DNA of 64,000 nt from Mercenaria mercenaria (Eukaryota > Mollusca > Bivalvia > Venerida > Veneridae), in the NCBI RefSeq assembly GCF_021730395.1, contig NC_069368.1, positions 16,572,001 to 16,636,000 of the forward strand, read 5' to 3'. The position numbers and the translations under genes are program-made. The notes under the pieces were generated by a model, which worked only from the letters and a program-made list of their open reading frames with translations, searched no databases and had not been told where the DNA came from. This document shows positions 24,961 through 35,252 of the stretch, in pieces (the stretch's first letter is position 1; each line of letters starts with the position of its first letter).

Positions 24961-25045
24961 TTGTTTGACAGGGTCTCTTTGTGAGAGACAATGAAAAACA
25001 ACAACAACAGAAGTTCAACCTTCGGAAATGCAGTAAAAGAATAGT

Positions 25046-25740
25046 ATGGGGGCCAAAAGCGTCTACCAATCACCTTCCTCTAGACTTTTTCTTTCATAGG
25101 TACCATATTGTTCGGTAGAACCAACTCTTTAAAAATAAAAAAAATGTTCCCATGGAACTATTTATGATTTCATTGTTTCCATGGGAAACGTTTTTTTTTT
25201 TGAAAGGACAACCATATAGATAAAAACCAGTCACATCTTGGCCGGTTTTGGTGATAAAACAATTGAAATGGTATCAAAATGGGACTGAGACATTGACTTT
25301 TTTGATAACAATATTTTTATGTTAACTAACTGTTTTGCATATCCATGAATACTAATGAAAATGTTACAAAATGATATTTTTGTTTAAAAAAATAACATTT
25401 TCTAAGTTTTAAATCAGTTTAAGTTCCATACAATTTTGATCTGGTCTTAAAGTCTCCCAGTGCTTTTTAAAATAGTATTTTGCCGATCTAATGGTATTTT
25501 TTTAAATATAAAAGAGGTATCCTCAGCTAATTTGTATATAATGAAACAGTACCACAAACAAGTAATAAAAATCTGAGACCACTAAAAATGAATAAAATGA
25601 TATAATTAATTGTTATCAATGACATAACAATTTTTATGTGATCTATATTGTTTGCAGACAAAGAGTTAATACATAATTGTAGGAGGAATAATAATGTAAC
25701 ATACATTACACGTGTCACGTTACCATTTCAACAATCTTGT
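25046..25740. repeat. Left arm (part 2) of the large inverted duplication
   Basis: CCAAAAGCGTCTACCAATC...TCATAGGTACCA and the following 690 bp match 28040-27440 in inverse (shared: TTTCCATGGGAA-type segment, GGTATCAAAATGG / CCATTTCAATACC, AACATTTTCTAAGTTTTAAA). The arms differ by many substitutions and small indels. Confidence 0.75.
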
Positions 25741-26033
25741 CTGTGACAGTGTCGAGTTTCCACTTTTTCTGTTTTATTGCATCAATTATTTAGAAAATAT
25801 TTTAGAAACATAATAAATATTAGTTATTTTTTACTATAAGAATACAGTATTATCCTGTTTTGCTTGTCAGACAGTGAGATTTTTTCCCGTAACACATATT
25901 TAAATACGTTACCACTACCATGTTTTTAAAGATACGTAAGACACAATTATCACATACTGATTAATTTAAATTGTTAGGGGTAAAATTTAATATATTTTTC
26001 TTCTGTTGTTACAGATATTGCCTAATATACATA

Positions 26034-26154
26034 TTGCGTGTGTGTTTTCTTTTTGAAATTCCATCTAAAATAATAGTTACATGGATGGTGCAATATATAT
26101 GGTGCACCAGCCATGTAACTATTATTTTGGATGGAATTTCAATAAAACACACAA
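26034..26154. repeat. Fold-back MITE, arms about 50 bp
   Basis: GAAATTCCATCTAAAATAAT at 26056 is mirrored by ATTATTTTGGATGGAATTTC at 26122. Both strands therefore show the same short open frame, which explains the apparent ORFs here. It sits close to the centre of the large inverted duplication. Confidence 0.85.
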
Positions 26155-26458
26155 TACTATCAATCTGTGCATTCATATGATCATACAAGTGATATGTGCA
26201 GTCATTCCAGTGAAATAAAATCATGTTTTATGAAAAGTATTTTGTTTTAATTTTAAAAATTATAGGTTATATAAAGATATATACAAAATCAATCAAATTA
26301 GCTCAATAGGAGGAATCATAGGGTCTTGAGTAAGATATCTGGATGAGACCTTTGTTCTCCATGACGATTCGACAAAGTGGTCGAGTCTGAGTTCATTCGG
26401 CGTTCAACTGATTAATATGAAGAACTTAGCACTTACTTGTTACAGTAGAGAACTGATT

Positions 26459-26552
26459 AGTTCTGGTACAGGATCCGGTGTCACTGGTTAGGTTAGCTGA
26501 ATTTACATGACTGAATTTCTGTTGCAAAGCGGTGCTAAACCAAAACTAACAA
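26459..26552 (+). mobile_element. 3' fragment of the SINE family at 22190-22418
   Basis: CTGGTACAGGATCCGG ... GCAAAGCGGTGCTAAACC corresponds to the SINE tail CTGGTACAGAATCCAG ... AAAACGGCGTTAAAC. Confidence 0.55.
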
Positions 26553-27439
26553 ACAAAAGAAAATATGCAAGTATCTAAAGTAAGAACTTAAGATTTGAAA
26601 CCTTTACCAGGTTGACAAAACTGTTATATTTTAGTGATATCAACTCCATATATAAGACATATATTAAATTTGATAGACATAAAATAAAACAGACTGACGT
26701 AGTCATTGTGAAACATTCGCAAGAATGACAAAAAATACAAAATATTCTTTTAATATTTCAAATTGTACAGACAAAGACTAAATTGTGGCTGAATATTCCT
26801 GCATATACTGGAACATTAAGAGTAACAGTAGGAGAAACTATGTATCAGTCATAGCAAATAAAGTTTGAATATCTATTAAATTAGGTATCAAAGGCTATGT
26901 ATAGGCATGACTGTCTTTGTGAAAAGTCCAAACTGTAGCGAAAGACTTGGGAGCATTTATAATAAAATGATACAAACTGCTTCAGAATCAAAGTGTAATA
27001 AAATGCCTTTCATAAAAGTGATTTTTGGAAAGCCTATGATCCCTTTTTTCAGTTGCTTTCCATTCTATAAATAATTTGATACAAAGCAACACATTATTTA
27101 TAACAGCTAACTAATAAGAGAGCAAATATGCTATAGTGGGGAACATTAAAGTGAAAATATCGTAAGTCACATCTTAATCAAGACGTGCAGAATGTGGTTC
27201 TTGTAACACTGCTGCCTCAAATTGTGTTCAGTTCATATGTTTCAGACATTTCAGCAGGATTTAAGATTCAGATTTTAGTTAGTTGATTTAATTTTACTGT
27301 GACAGAACACTGTTTAAGCTAGTGCTAGGAACGTGAGGACAGTTAAACATTTCACTGCACCTAATTAACAGACACAAATCAAGTCAGCTATTATTCTGAG
27401 GGACTTTAAGACCAGATCATATCTGATTGATACATATTT

Positions 27440-28350
27440 TCTTAATAATGATGTAGTAAAATGGTAACGTAACATGTGTGAAGTATGTTACATACTGATT
27501 CCTCCTTCAAACGAGTGTTTAAACTATATTTCCAAACAATATAGCTCACATAATCGTTATTTTATTGATGAAAATTAATATATATTTTTTTAATTTAAAA
27601 TGCTATTTAAGAAAACACTAAGAGACTTAAACACAAGATAAAATCTGTTTGGTACATTTGAATTGATTTAAAACTTAGAAAATGTTATTTGTCATTTTAT
27701 AACACTCTCATTAATATTCAAGAATATTCAAATTACTCAATTAACATAAAATTATTATTATACTAAAAAGCCAATGTCTTAGCTCCATTTCAATACCATT
27801 ACATTGTTGTTTTATTGTTTTATCACTAAAACTGACCAAGATCTGACTGATTATCATCAATATGGTTTTCCGTTCCAAAAATGAACGGTTGCCATGGAAA
27901 CAGTGAAATCATAATAGTTCTTTTTTTTTCATGGCAACATTTTTTTTTTATTTTGAAAGAGTTGATTTTGCCGAACAATTTGGTACCTATGAAATAATGT
28001 CTAGAGAGGGATGCATGGTAGACGCTTTTGGTCCCCTCAGCTTATAAAAAATTAAGACATTCACGTTAAAGGATAAATATTTGACGTTTGTTTTAGGAAA
28101 GTGTATAGCGATCGGTATCCCCTAACGTTGCATTTTAAAAGTATATTTCAACGGCATAAGGAATGCCACCGGTAGCAACAGTACTCTTAAATACAGAGTC
28201 TTTAGGTATAAGATTCTTTAGGTAAAAGAGGATGGCTGAATTACGCCGATATTGATGATACAACAGCAAAACATAACCAATTTTACATGTCTGTTCTGTC
28301 TGTAAGCTCGTTCTCACATAACAACGCGAGCACTGTCGTTTTGCCTAACT
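27440..28350. repeat. Right arm of the large inverted duplication
   Basis: Uninterrupted arm. Read in inverse it runs colinear with 19190-19590, then 20060-20150, then 25046-25740, giving empty sites for both insertions in the left arm. Its short open frames (for example 28135-28317) carry no motif. Confidence 0.75.
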
Positions 28351-28439
28351 AGTGTGATCGAATTTATTGCTATTGCTCCATGACTTCTCTTAGAGACATC
28401 GTGCAACACGACTCAAAAATATTCAGGAATTTGCATTAT

Positions 28440-28765
28440 TAATTGAATGACCCTCATATTAGAGGCCTGTACAGGTTCTTCCCGGGTAAGACGGCTTCGC
28501 GTGTATCGGTGCTATACACCGGGCACATTAAAGGACCAGACCGTCTATTCACATAGAGTTAGCCGGACAAGTCTGTATCTAAAAAGGATTTCTCTCTGTC
28601 TGTTCTGGGGGCTTTGTCTCACTGTCCCTCTGTGTCTGTACTAGTATCGGATGAATTACGCGTCCCGTGTGGCTGCGTTTGCTATATGTAAAGCACCTTT
28701 GAACGTGTTTATCATGAAAAGGGCGCTATATAAATCTGGTATAATAACAATAATAATATTAGTGA
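28440..28765 (+). mobile_element. SINE-like element with CR1/L2-style tail
   Basis: Contains GTATCGGTGCTATACACCGG and ends AAAGCACCTTTGAACGTG...GGGCGCTATATAAATCTGG, followed by (AATAAT)-type simple sequence. The ending is of the kind shared by invertebrate SINEs and partner LINEs. No clear tRNA head seen. Confidence 0.55.
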
Positions 28766-28769
28766 AATA

Positions 28770-29585
28770 GGTTTAGATCTGGTCTCAATACAGTCCACAA
28801 TAAATCTAGCCAAACAAGGTGTAGCTGTCACATCATTATTTGACATATTATACATCATGGAACTATATTTTGGACAACTTCACATTAACACTAAGCAGCC
28901 ATTTTCAATTTGATGTAAACAGGCCATAATGGGACCTTTTAAAAATTTAATGGGCACGTCACTCATAAATAAAATTCTATCAGGTATTTCAGCATGATTT
29001 ATGTTGTTTTGGTGTTAAAAAATCCATTAGTAACACGTTATTAATGAGACATTCGCCGATATGAAGTCTCTACAAACGATAAAATCTGATCTGTTTTGTT
29101 CATTAACAGGTTGTGATTATTCATCTTCACAAATTGTTACGATTTAGTCGATAGGAATAAAGGAAACCTTTTTAGTAAATAGAAGCTTCTTGAATCGACA
29201 TTTGTAAAAGGCTAAGCAAGGTTTTTCTAATGTTTATTTTTGTTTATTATTTTTTGTACGAGCTTGTTCCATAGACCTCTAACGGCGAAAGTTTGACGTG
29301 CTGTATTAGTGCCGAGTTAACTCATTGCTTAAACATTTACGTACTTCATAAGAGTTTGACGTTTATTACGTGTATTACGCGCTATGTGATAATGTGACGT
29401 GACGCTGTTTTGGCGACGCCCGTCTGTAGTCAGGGAAACGTTGCTTAGATGAATTTGCGTAATAAGGTACATGACATTGCACTGAAAATTATGAGCAGTG
29501 CGCGTGCTTTGCGATGGCCTGGGAGGTGCGCTGGAAGCATTCAAAAAATCTAGGTAAAAGTACCACCGCTTAATCAGAGACTCGG
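28770..29585. other. No supported gene
   Basis: A 117-codon minus-strand frame (29329-29682) overlaps the start of the degenerate tandem repeat and has no motif. Confidence 0.5.
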
Positions 29586-29589
29586 ACCG

Positions 29590-30035
29590 AAAGACTATAT
29601 AACCCGGCTTGACAGGGCTTGGTTTGGTGTAACATTGGAGAATGTCGACATGGACATTTGATTCATTACAATACTCGGACATTACAGGGCTTAGTTGTAA
29701 TGTCTCATTGTGGAATATCGGCCGGGATTTCTCAGACTATAAAACTCAGGCTTGATTTGACATTGTAGAGAATTTTAATCTTAAAATATCCCTAAAGAGG
29801 CATTGGTTTGGATAATGACTGGAAAATATCGACAAGGACAAACTCGAGCATGTCAGTGCTAGGATGAGACTTTTAGTTGGAGAATATTGACCGGGAGATA
29901 TCTGTGATTCGGTTTTCACGGGTCTTGGTTATGGTGTTTCACTGAAGAATATCGACAGGATCATCTGAGAGACTATAAGGCTCAGGCTTGACAGAGCTTG
30001 GTTGGGATCTGCATTGGAGAACATCGACAAAAACA
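29590..30035 (+). repeat. Degenerate minisatellite, period about 75 bp
   Basis: About six diverged units built from GACTATA..., (GG/AG)GCTTGACAGGGCTTGG, and TTGGAGAAT(A/G)T(C/T)GAC. Lies about 600 bp upstream of receptor gene 1. No coding value seen. Confidence 0.65.
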
Positions 30036-30499
30036 CCCTAATCTTCTTTAATAAAGAAACAACAATGAAAGAGAATATCCATGACAATATGTGTAAATTA
30101 CTTTTACGAGGAGAAAAATTCCGTATGATGTTATTGCATTTCAAACTTTATACCAACTGAGGATTGTTCCTAGTTTGAAGGTTTTTTTTTTTTATTTTGA
30201 TAACTTCATTCTACAGTATATAAATATTTAAATATAATTTTTTTTATGAGATACGTGTTTTATATATATTCATAAACGTGTTTAATTGAAGGCTGTAAGT
30301 GTATAAAATATAACTAGAATGACGGACAAGAAACAAATATTTATCTTAATATCAGAGAATACTCGGTGCGTAGGTTCACTTATAAATAAAAAGAGCTTTT
30401 AGAGATTCCCAATTTTCTCATTTCTGGACGAGGTTCTTGGGAGATACATTCAGAGTCTAATTATTTGTCAGAATACTTTGGAAAAGTCGAATGAATTCG

Positions 30500-30636
30500 T
30501 TTTGAATAGTTATATTAACAATCAGTGCAAGTCATTATAAAATGAGATAAAGGCGGGTAACGCGTTGATCGTGACAATATAAAACAAAAACAGCCAAACC
30601 AGTAATGCTTGTATCTGTGTAAAATCGAGGAACAGA
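30500..30636 (+). promoter_or_regulatory. Putative core promoter and 5' UTR of receptor gene 1
   Basis: TATAAAA at about 30536, 100 bp before the ATG at 30637. The motif is clear but its use is inferred. The CACGTG/TATA module of gene 2 (43432-43520) is not seen here. Confidence 0.35.
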
Positions 30637-31647
30637 ATGGTGAGGTTGATAGACAATTCGTTACAATTCTTCTTGATATTGTTATTTGTTAGATGTGCCA
30701 GATGTTCCAAATATATTGATGGAAAAGACACTGTTCTAGAACAAAGTTTGGAGGACTTTAAGAGACTGTGTCCGTTTACAGACCTGTGTTTCAGCACAGC
30801 GCATGATAACTTTACCCATCGTGAACTTTCTCTATATCCCTGTTGTTTTTCTTGTGATTGTGACGTCAACTGCGCCAATGCATGCTGTCCGGACAAACCA
30901 GAACGGTTTTTAAATGAAATCGAAACTCTGGAAATAAAAGAATCACAGACTCAATGTGTCTACGCGCAAATAAGACCATACAGTTTAAAGAAATTGAATG
31001 GAAAGCCGTATAACATGATTGGAAATTGTCCATCGAATTTCACAAATGAAGATATAAAAGTTAAGTGTTCAAGAGAATACCATGATTTCAATTTTGACCA
31101 AGACGACGTTAAAACGCTTATGCCCAGGTCATCTGAAACAATGAACGTTACCTTTAAAAATGTATACTGTGCTGTTTGTCACGACGCTGCCGAGAAAACT
31201 CAACATGTTTGGAACACAAAAGTTATATGTAAAAATCATAGGGAATTTTTATTATCGAATATATCTGAAATTCACATTAAGCTTTCTGAAGAATCACTTT
31301 GTCAAATCTTATTTGAACCGTCATTTACAACACCATGGTATGCTGTGAAATCATGTAGCGGTGAAATAGATAAATGCAATGTAACAGGGAATTGGAGACA
31401 CTTCGACCACAGCCTGGAATCGGCATGTCTGTCGTACAGGTCAGAATATAGAGGATTTAAAAATGTACACTGTTTTCTTTGTAATGGTCATACACTAGCA
31501 GATGCTTACAGTGTATGTCAGCACGAGGACGCGAAGGATGGCATGGATTCATTTGTGGCACTTTTAGATTTTAACGAATTAGAAGTTCCATCTTACAAAT
31601 ATATAGAAACGAAATGTTCTAGTGGCTCCAAATTTGACCCTCTTAAG
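30637..31647 (+). CDS. Receptor gene 1, exon 1: secreted Cys-rich ectodomain
   Basis: First coding exon (337 codons) of a 915-residue orphan family-B-like receptor. Residues 1-23 are a signal peptide. Residues 68-86 (PCC..C.CD..C...CCPD) match the core of a somatomedin-B-like knot. Further on come three Cys pairs in a shared context, KNVYCAVC (about 175), KNVHCFLC (about 275) and a C-x-S-G-S end, plus several N-x-S/T glycosylation sites, so the segment is extracellular. It ends CTTAAG|GTAAGC, phase 0; reading on past the donor gives a stop at 31755. The next exon at 35253 restores the frame. Similar exons in gene 2 and the 57.7-kb relic show the same donor context. Lophotrochozoans carry many such orphan receptors with SMB-like N-termini; the ligand is unknown. 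Confidence 0.85.
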
Positions 31648-32023
31648 GTAAGCTTTTGCCAAATGATGGTCTTGATTACTAATAGAATCTTCACAGAGCA
31701 AAGGCTTAAATCAAAGGTACTTTCCAAAGTCGCATGCCATGTATATGTGATGTAACAAATTAATTAACGATTTCTAAAAGAAGACGAATGGGATTGTAAC
31801 GATATAACGATACTATTCCGACTTATATTGTAATAACATTTTAGCAAGTCAAATTCTTTTATATCATAAGATTTAAGTTCAGGAATGTGTGCTTGTATAA
31901 ATAAAAGACATATGACTTCAGTCAAACGCGCATGATCGAATATAAATTATATGATATAAAAATTTGTATTTTGGACGCACTTGGGAAATGCTCGATATCA
32001 TAAATGAAAATTGTATTTGTATA

Positions 32024-32872
32024 GGCAAGACTTTTTTATTTTCTGGTTCTCGGGAGATTTTTGCCAGGATCTTGGGTAGGAGGAGAAAATAAAAATAAGT
32101 GTTTAAATCCCCGAGTCGAGATGAAAAAAAAACAAAAAACAAAAAAAACCAAATGGCATTTATTTTTTATTTTTTAAGTGCCCCAAATATCAGCACAGTT
32201 TCTGCTCGCTCTTCTTCATATCTATTTTCTACAGTCAGAGTGAGCAGATCCGTTGTCTAGTATCTATTTAAGAGAGACTTGTCATCTAGGTCGGAGGTTT
32301 GTTACTCAATCTTTTGCTACTCCAAGAAAATAGATCCCCTGCTACTCTACTAACATACCTGTTTTACTTGTATACGCTATGTCTTTGGACTTTTAAAAAA
32401 TATATATTATGCACCTACCCGAAACCATGAATAACTTCAACTGGGGTATCGAGTTCAATATCAAAATTATCGCTGGAAACCCGTCCGATCAGTACATGTT
32501 CATCTTCTAAAAATTCGCCAAGATAACGCCCTATCGAATAATGTAATGGAATCTTGCATATTTGGTTCTTTTCCAAACGTTTTTAACAGACTTTACAGAG
32601 ACTTTGAAGTATGCCGCAGAATCCATATTTGATCTCGAACATGCAGATGCACAACCAAAATTATCGGCACAACGGACTCTTTGAAACGGAAAGGTGTGCA
32701 TTTAGAGAAACGAACGAAATGGCCGTTTACGATTTTATTTTCGCTTGTGTTCAGTCCGGACTATCGGTGGGGAAAATAAAAATAAAATTAGCGAAAAAAT
32801 CTTTTATTTTTATTTCAAAATCGAAAATTGGGTCGGGGCTCCCAAGAACCAGAAAATAAAAAAATTATTGCC
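32024..32872. mobile_element. TIR transposon with empty site in the paralogous intron
   Basis: 849 bp. Inverted ends GGCAAGA.TTTTTTATTTTCT / AGAAAATAAAAAAATTATTGCC with further matches (TTCTGGTTCT.GGGAG). ATA flanks both sides (32021-32023, 32873-32875), and the third unit at about 59633 retains the empty site TTTGTATACTGG. A 3-bp duplication fits a PIF/Harbinger-like element, though the family is not proved. No transposase. Confidence 0.75.
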
Positions 32873-33296
32873 ATACTGGAGGTATTAAGAAATACATCTA
32901 TATGACGAACGAAGAAGAGTAACCACAGAATTATTACACTATTTACATGTAAACGTAACGATATTTTAATTTTTGGCGCAAAAACTTTGATTTGGAGTTG
33001 TCCGCCAAGATAGTCCGTAATAACCTTACAGCTCACATGTCAAACGAATTTGACAGTTAATATAAATGATCATCATAAATGGTTGTTGCGGAGTACATTC
33101 ATCGACAGTCATGTACATAAGATAATAGGTAAGGGTAGATTTCTCGGAAGCACGGAGCACTAAAACACAGCCTCAGAGCCACGCATTTGCAAAGTAGGCC
33201 CACAACAAAAAGAAGCTGTAACGGAAAAATATTACAGACGGGTTGCTACATAAATCTAAAAAGTACATATAAATTTATGCCAAGTATAGATTGGAG

Positions 33297-33345
33297 GAGG
33301 GGGGGGGGGTGAGGGGGAGGGAGTGGTAAGGGGTAGAAAGTGGGT
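33297..33345 (+). repeat. G-rich tract
   Basis: A run of 12 or more G followed by several GGG/GGGG runs; could form a G-quadruplex on the coding strand of the gene 1 intron. Confidence 0.7.
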
Positions 33346-33750
33346 GGGGAAAGAGATTGAAGATGAAAGTAGAACAAGGATGAATATAAAAAGGGAATGC
33401 ATATTTTCCGACGTCGATTCCACATGTTTAGCTGAAATTACATTTTAGTAACTCTGGATATTGTTTCTATGCTAAGCAGTAAAAAGGGAAGTTTATATTA
33501 TTCATAAAAATATTTATATTCACTATGTGTTTTCAAAAATGTAAAAAGTGATTGTGCATTTAAACAGATATAAACCACATACGGACTTACTGCTTACTCA
33601 GCAAGAATCGCTAGCTCCATTTCGTTATCAACCCGAATATTTTGGAGGTTATGACTAATATAGGTCGACTCGGGAATACCTACTTCAGTAAATATTATAA
33701 ATCTACATGAACTGTTACAGAAATGTTAACATCATCTGTTGAACTTGATC

Positions 33751-33993
33751 AATTGAGCCGTGCCATGAGAAAATCAACATAGTGGGTTTGCGACCAGCAT
33801 GGATCCAGACCAGCCTGCGCATCCGCACAGTCTGGTCAGGATCCATGCCGTTCGCTAATGGTTTCTCTAATTGCAGTAGGCTTTAAAAGCGAACATCATG
33901 GATCCTGACCAGACTGCGCGGATGCGCAGGCTGGTCTGAATCCATGCTGGTCGCACACCCACTATGTTGGTTTTCTCATGACACGGCTCAATT
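33751..33993. mobile_element. Fold-back MITE (TTGAGCCGTG / CACGGCTCAA ends)
   Basis: 243-bp palindrome. Arms begin AATTGAGCCGTGCCATGAG and end CTCATGACACGGCTCAATT. Each carries CAGACCAGCCTGCGCATCCG or its inverse CGGATGCGCAGGCTGGTCTG. A common bivalve palindromic repeat, non-coding. Confidence 0.85.
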
Positions 33994-34409
33994 ATACAAC
34001 GAGATTTCATTGACGTCTTGAGTACCGAATAACATGTATTCGTAAATGCGTTTTTTCCCCCCTAAATATACAGTAATAGTGCATAATTTTACAATTAATG
34101 GACTGCGTTGTTAAGAAGGTTTCCAGATACAATGAACTTCTGTCTTCGTTTTATTATTTTTTATCTGTTTTTTACGGATCATAGAATCCATTCGATTTTA
34201 GTATAACAGAATTTCGTTTAAGCCTGTGCCAAGGGGAATGAGGATGTGTTGTATTTTTCATTACCTGTAATGAACAGACTCAAGCAACCCAAATCAGTAC
34301 TAGTCATAAGTTTGATTTGTTGCGTTTTATTTCCTACAAAGATCTTTTTGATTATTATTTCTGAGTGATTGTTAGAAAGCAACAAGAGAGTGACAAAGAC
34401 TTTATTTAA

Positions 34410-34579
34410 GAAATAATAAATCTGTTCCTATATTTTATCAGTTAATAAAATATGGGCAGGAGTTTGGATGCGTAATAATTAAATCACGAGTGCGCAGCAC
34501 GAGTGATTTAATTATTCGCATCCAAACGACTGCCCATGTTTTATTAATTGATAAAATTATTGAAACATATTTATTATTT
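34410..34579. repeat. Fold-back element, arms about 80 bp
   Basis: AAATAATAAAT...ATTTTATCAGTTAATAAAA on the left pairs with TTTTATTAATTGATAAAAT...ATTTATTATTT on the right; the centre is CACGAGTGCGCAGCACGAGTG. Confidence 0.8.
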
Positions 34580-34852
34580 CGATTCTAACAACGCAAAAAA
34601 TTCGCATTTTACAGTACGTACTACATTTTCAGCGTAATACGTCATTCGGGTCATATGCTGTTACAATTTACCCCCTATGGTTAGAAAGTGTTGCATAGCT
34701 AATTGAACGTATATGTACTTGTTTATTTTTTATCAGAATTTTGAAAAATATATATAATTTAGCAATCTAACAGCTCGCAAACTAATTATGAACAGAATCA
34801 TCAAAATAAGCGAGTTGACCCTGTATTACGAGTGACGAGCTTAACTTTTATA

Positions 34853-34904
34853 TGACGTCACATCATTATGACGTCATACTTTATGTCATACATTTATGAC
34901 GTCA
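34853..34904. promoter_or_regulatory. Cluster of three perfect CRE palindromes
   Basis: TGACGTCA at 34853-34860, 34869-34876 and 34897-34904, three in 52 bp, about 350 bp before exon 2 of gene 1. TGACGTCA is the CREB/ATF site. It may be an intronic enhancer, or part of an unidentified repeat next to the hairpin at 34410-34579. Confidence 0.45.
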
Positions 34905-35252
34905 CCGCTGAATAATAATTAAGCTAATTGAATTCGCTCGTACAGATCAGAGCGTGTTTTACGGACCTACACATAGGTCAGTATGACTTTTTATTATATT
35001 TATGTTTTTGAAATGCTGTTTTCAACCGTTTGGTCCTGAAATAATTCGTATGTAATGGAACTGAAGTAGAATCTCTTATGTTACATTCATAAGGGGGTGA
35101 AATGTAACAGCCAACCATATTTTATCGTAGATTCATGTATAGGCGATTTCGCTATATGTTTTTATAGCAACTGCTGCGGATCGTGTTAGAATAATGTTTA
35201 CATAATATGCACAAATTAAGAAAAGGATATATATTTACTATTTTTTTTACAG

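Larger units (their letters stand above)
20147..25045. mobile_element. 4.9-kb insertion with inverted ends, family unknown
   Basis: Left end about 20150-20255 (TTCTTTTACTGCATTT... TCATTGTCTCTCACAAAGAG) is mirrored at 24965-25043 (CTCTTTGTGAGAGACAATGA...GAAATGCAGTAAAAGAA). The right arm of the surrounding inverted duplication is continuous across this point near 28040, so this whole block is an insertion. It holds two SINEs, a tandem duplication and a zinc-finger relic. I see no transposase, so it is either a deleted DNA transposon or a composite. Confidence 0.55.
25741..27439. other. Spacer between the inverted arms
   Basis: No gene. Contains a hairpin at 26034-26154 and a SINE fragment at 26459-26552. 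Confidence 0.6.
31648..35252 (+). other. Intron of receptor gene 1 (phase 0)
   Basis: GTAAGC donor, TTTTTTTTACAG acceptor, 3605 bp. It holds a TIR transposon (32024-32872), a fold-back MITE (33751-33993), a hairpin (34410-34579), a G-rich tract (33297-33345) and three TGACGTCA sites (34853-34904). Sequence at 31790-31960 and 32925-33030 is conserved in the intron of the third unit. Confidence 0.85.

Noticed and set aside
26009-26224. Similar short frames on both strands
   Set aside because: Explained by the hairpin at 26034-26154.
30522-30896. 124-codon minus-strand frame
   Set aside because: Antisense shadow of receptor gene 1 exon 1.
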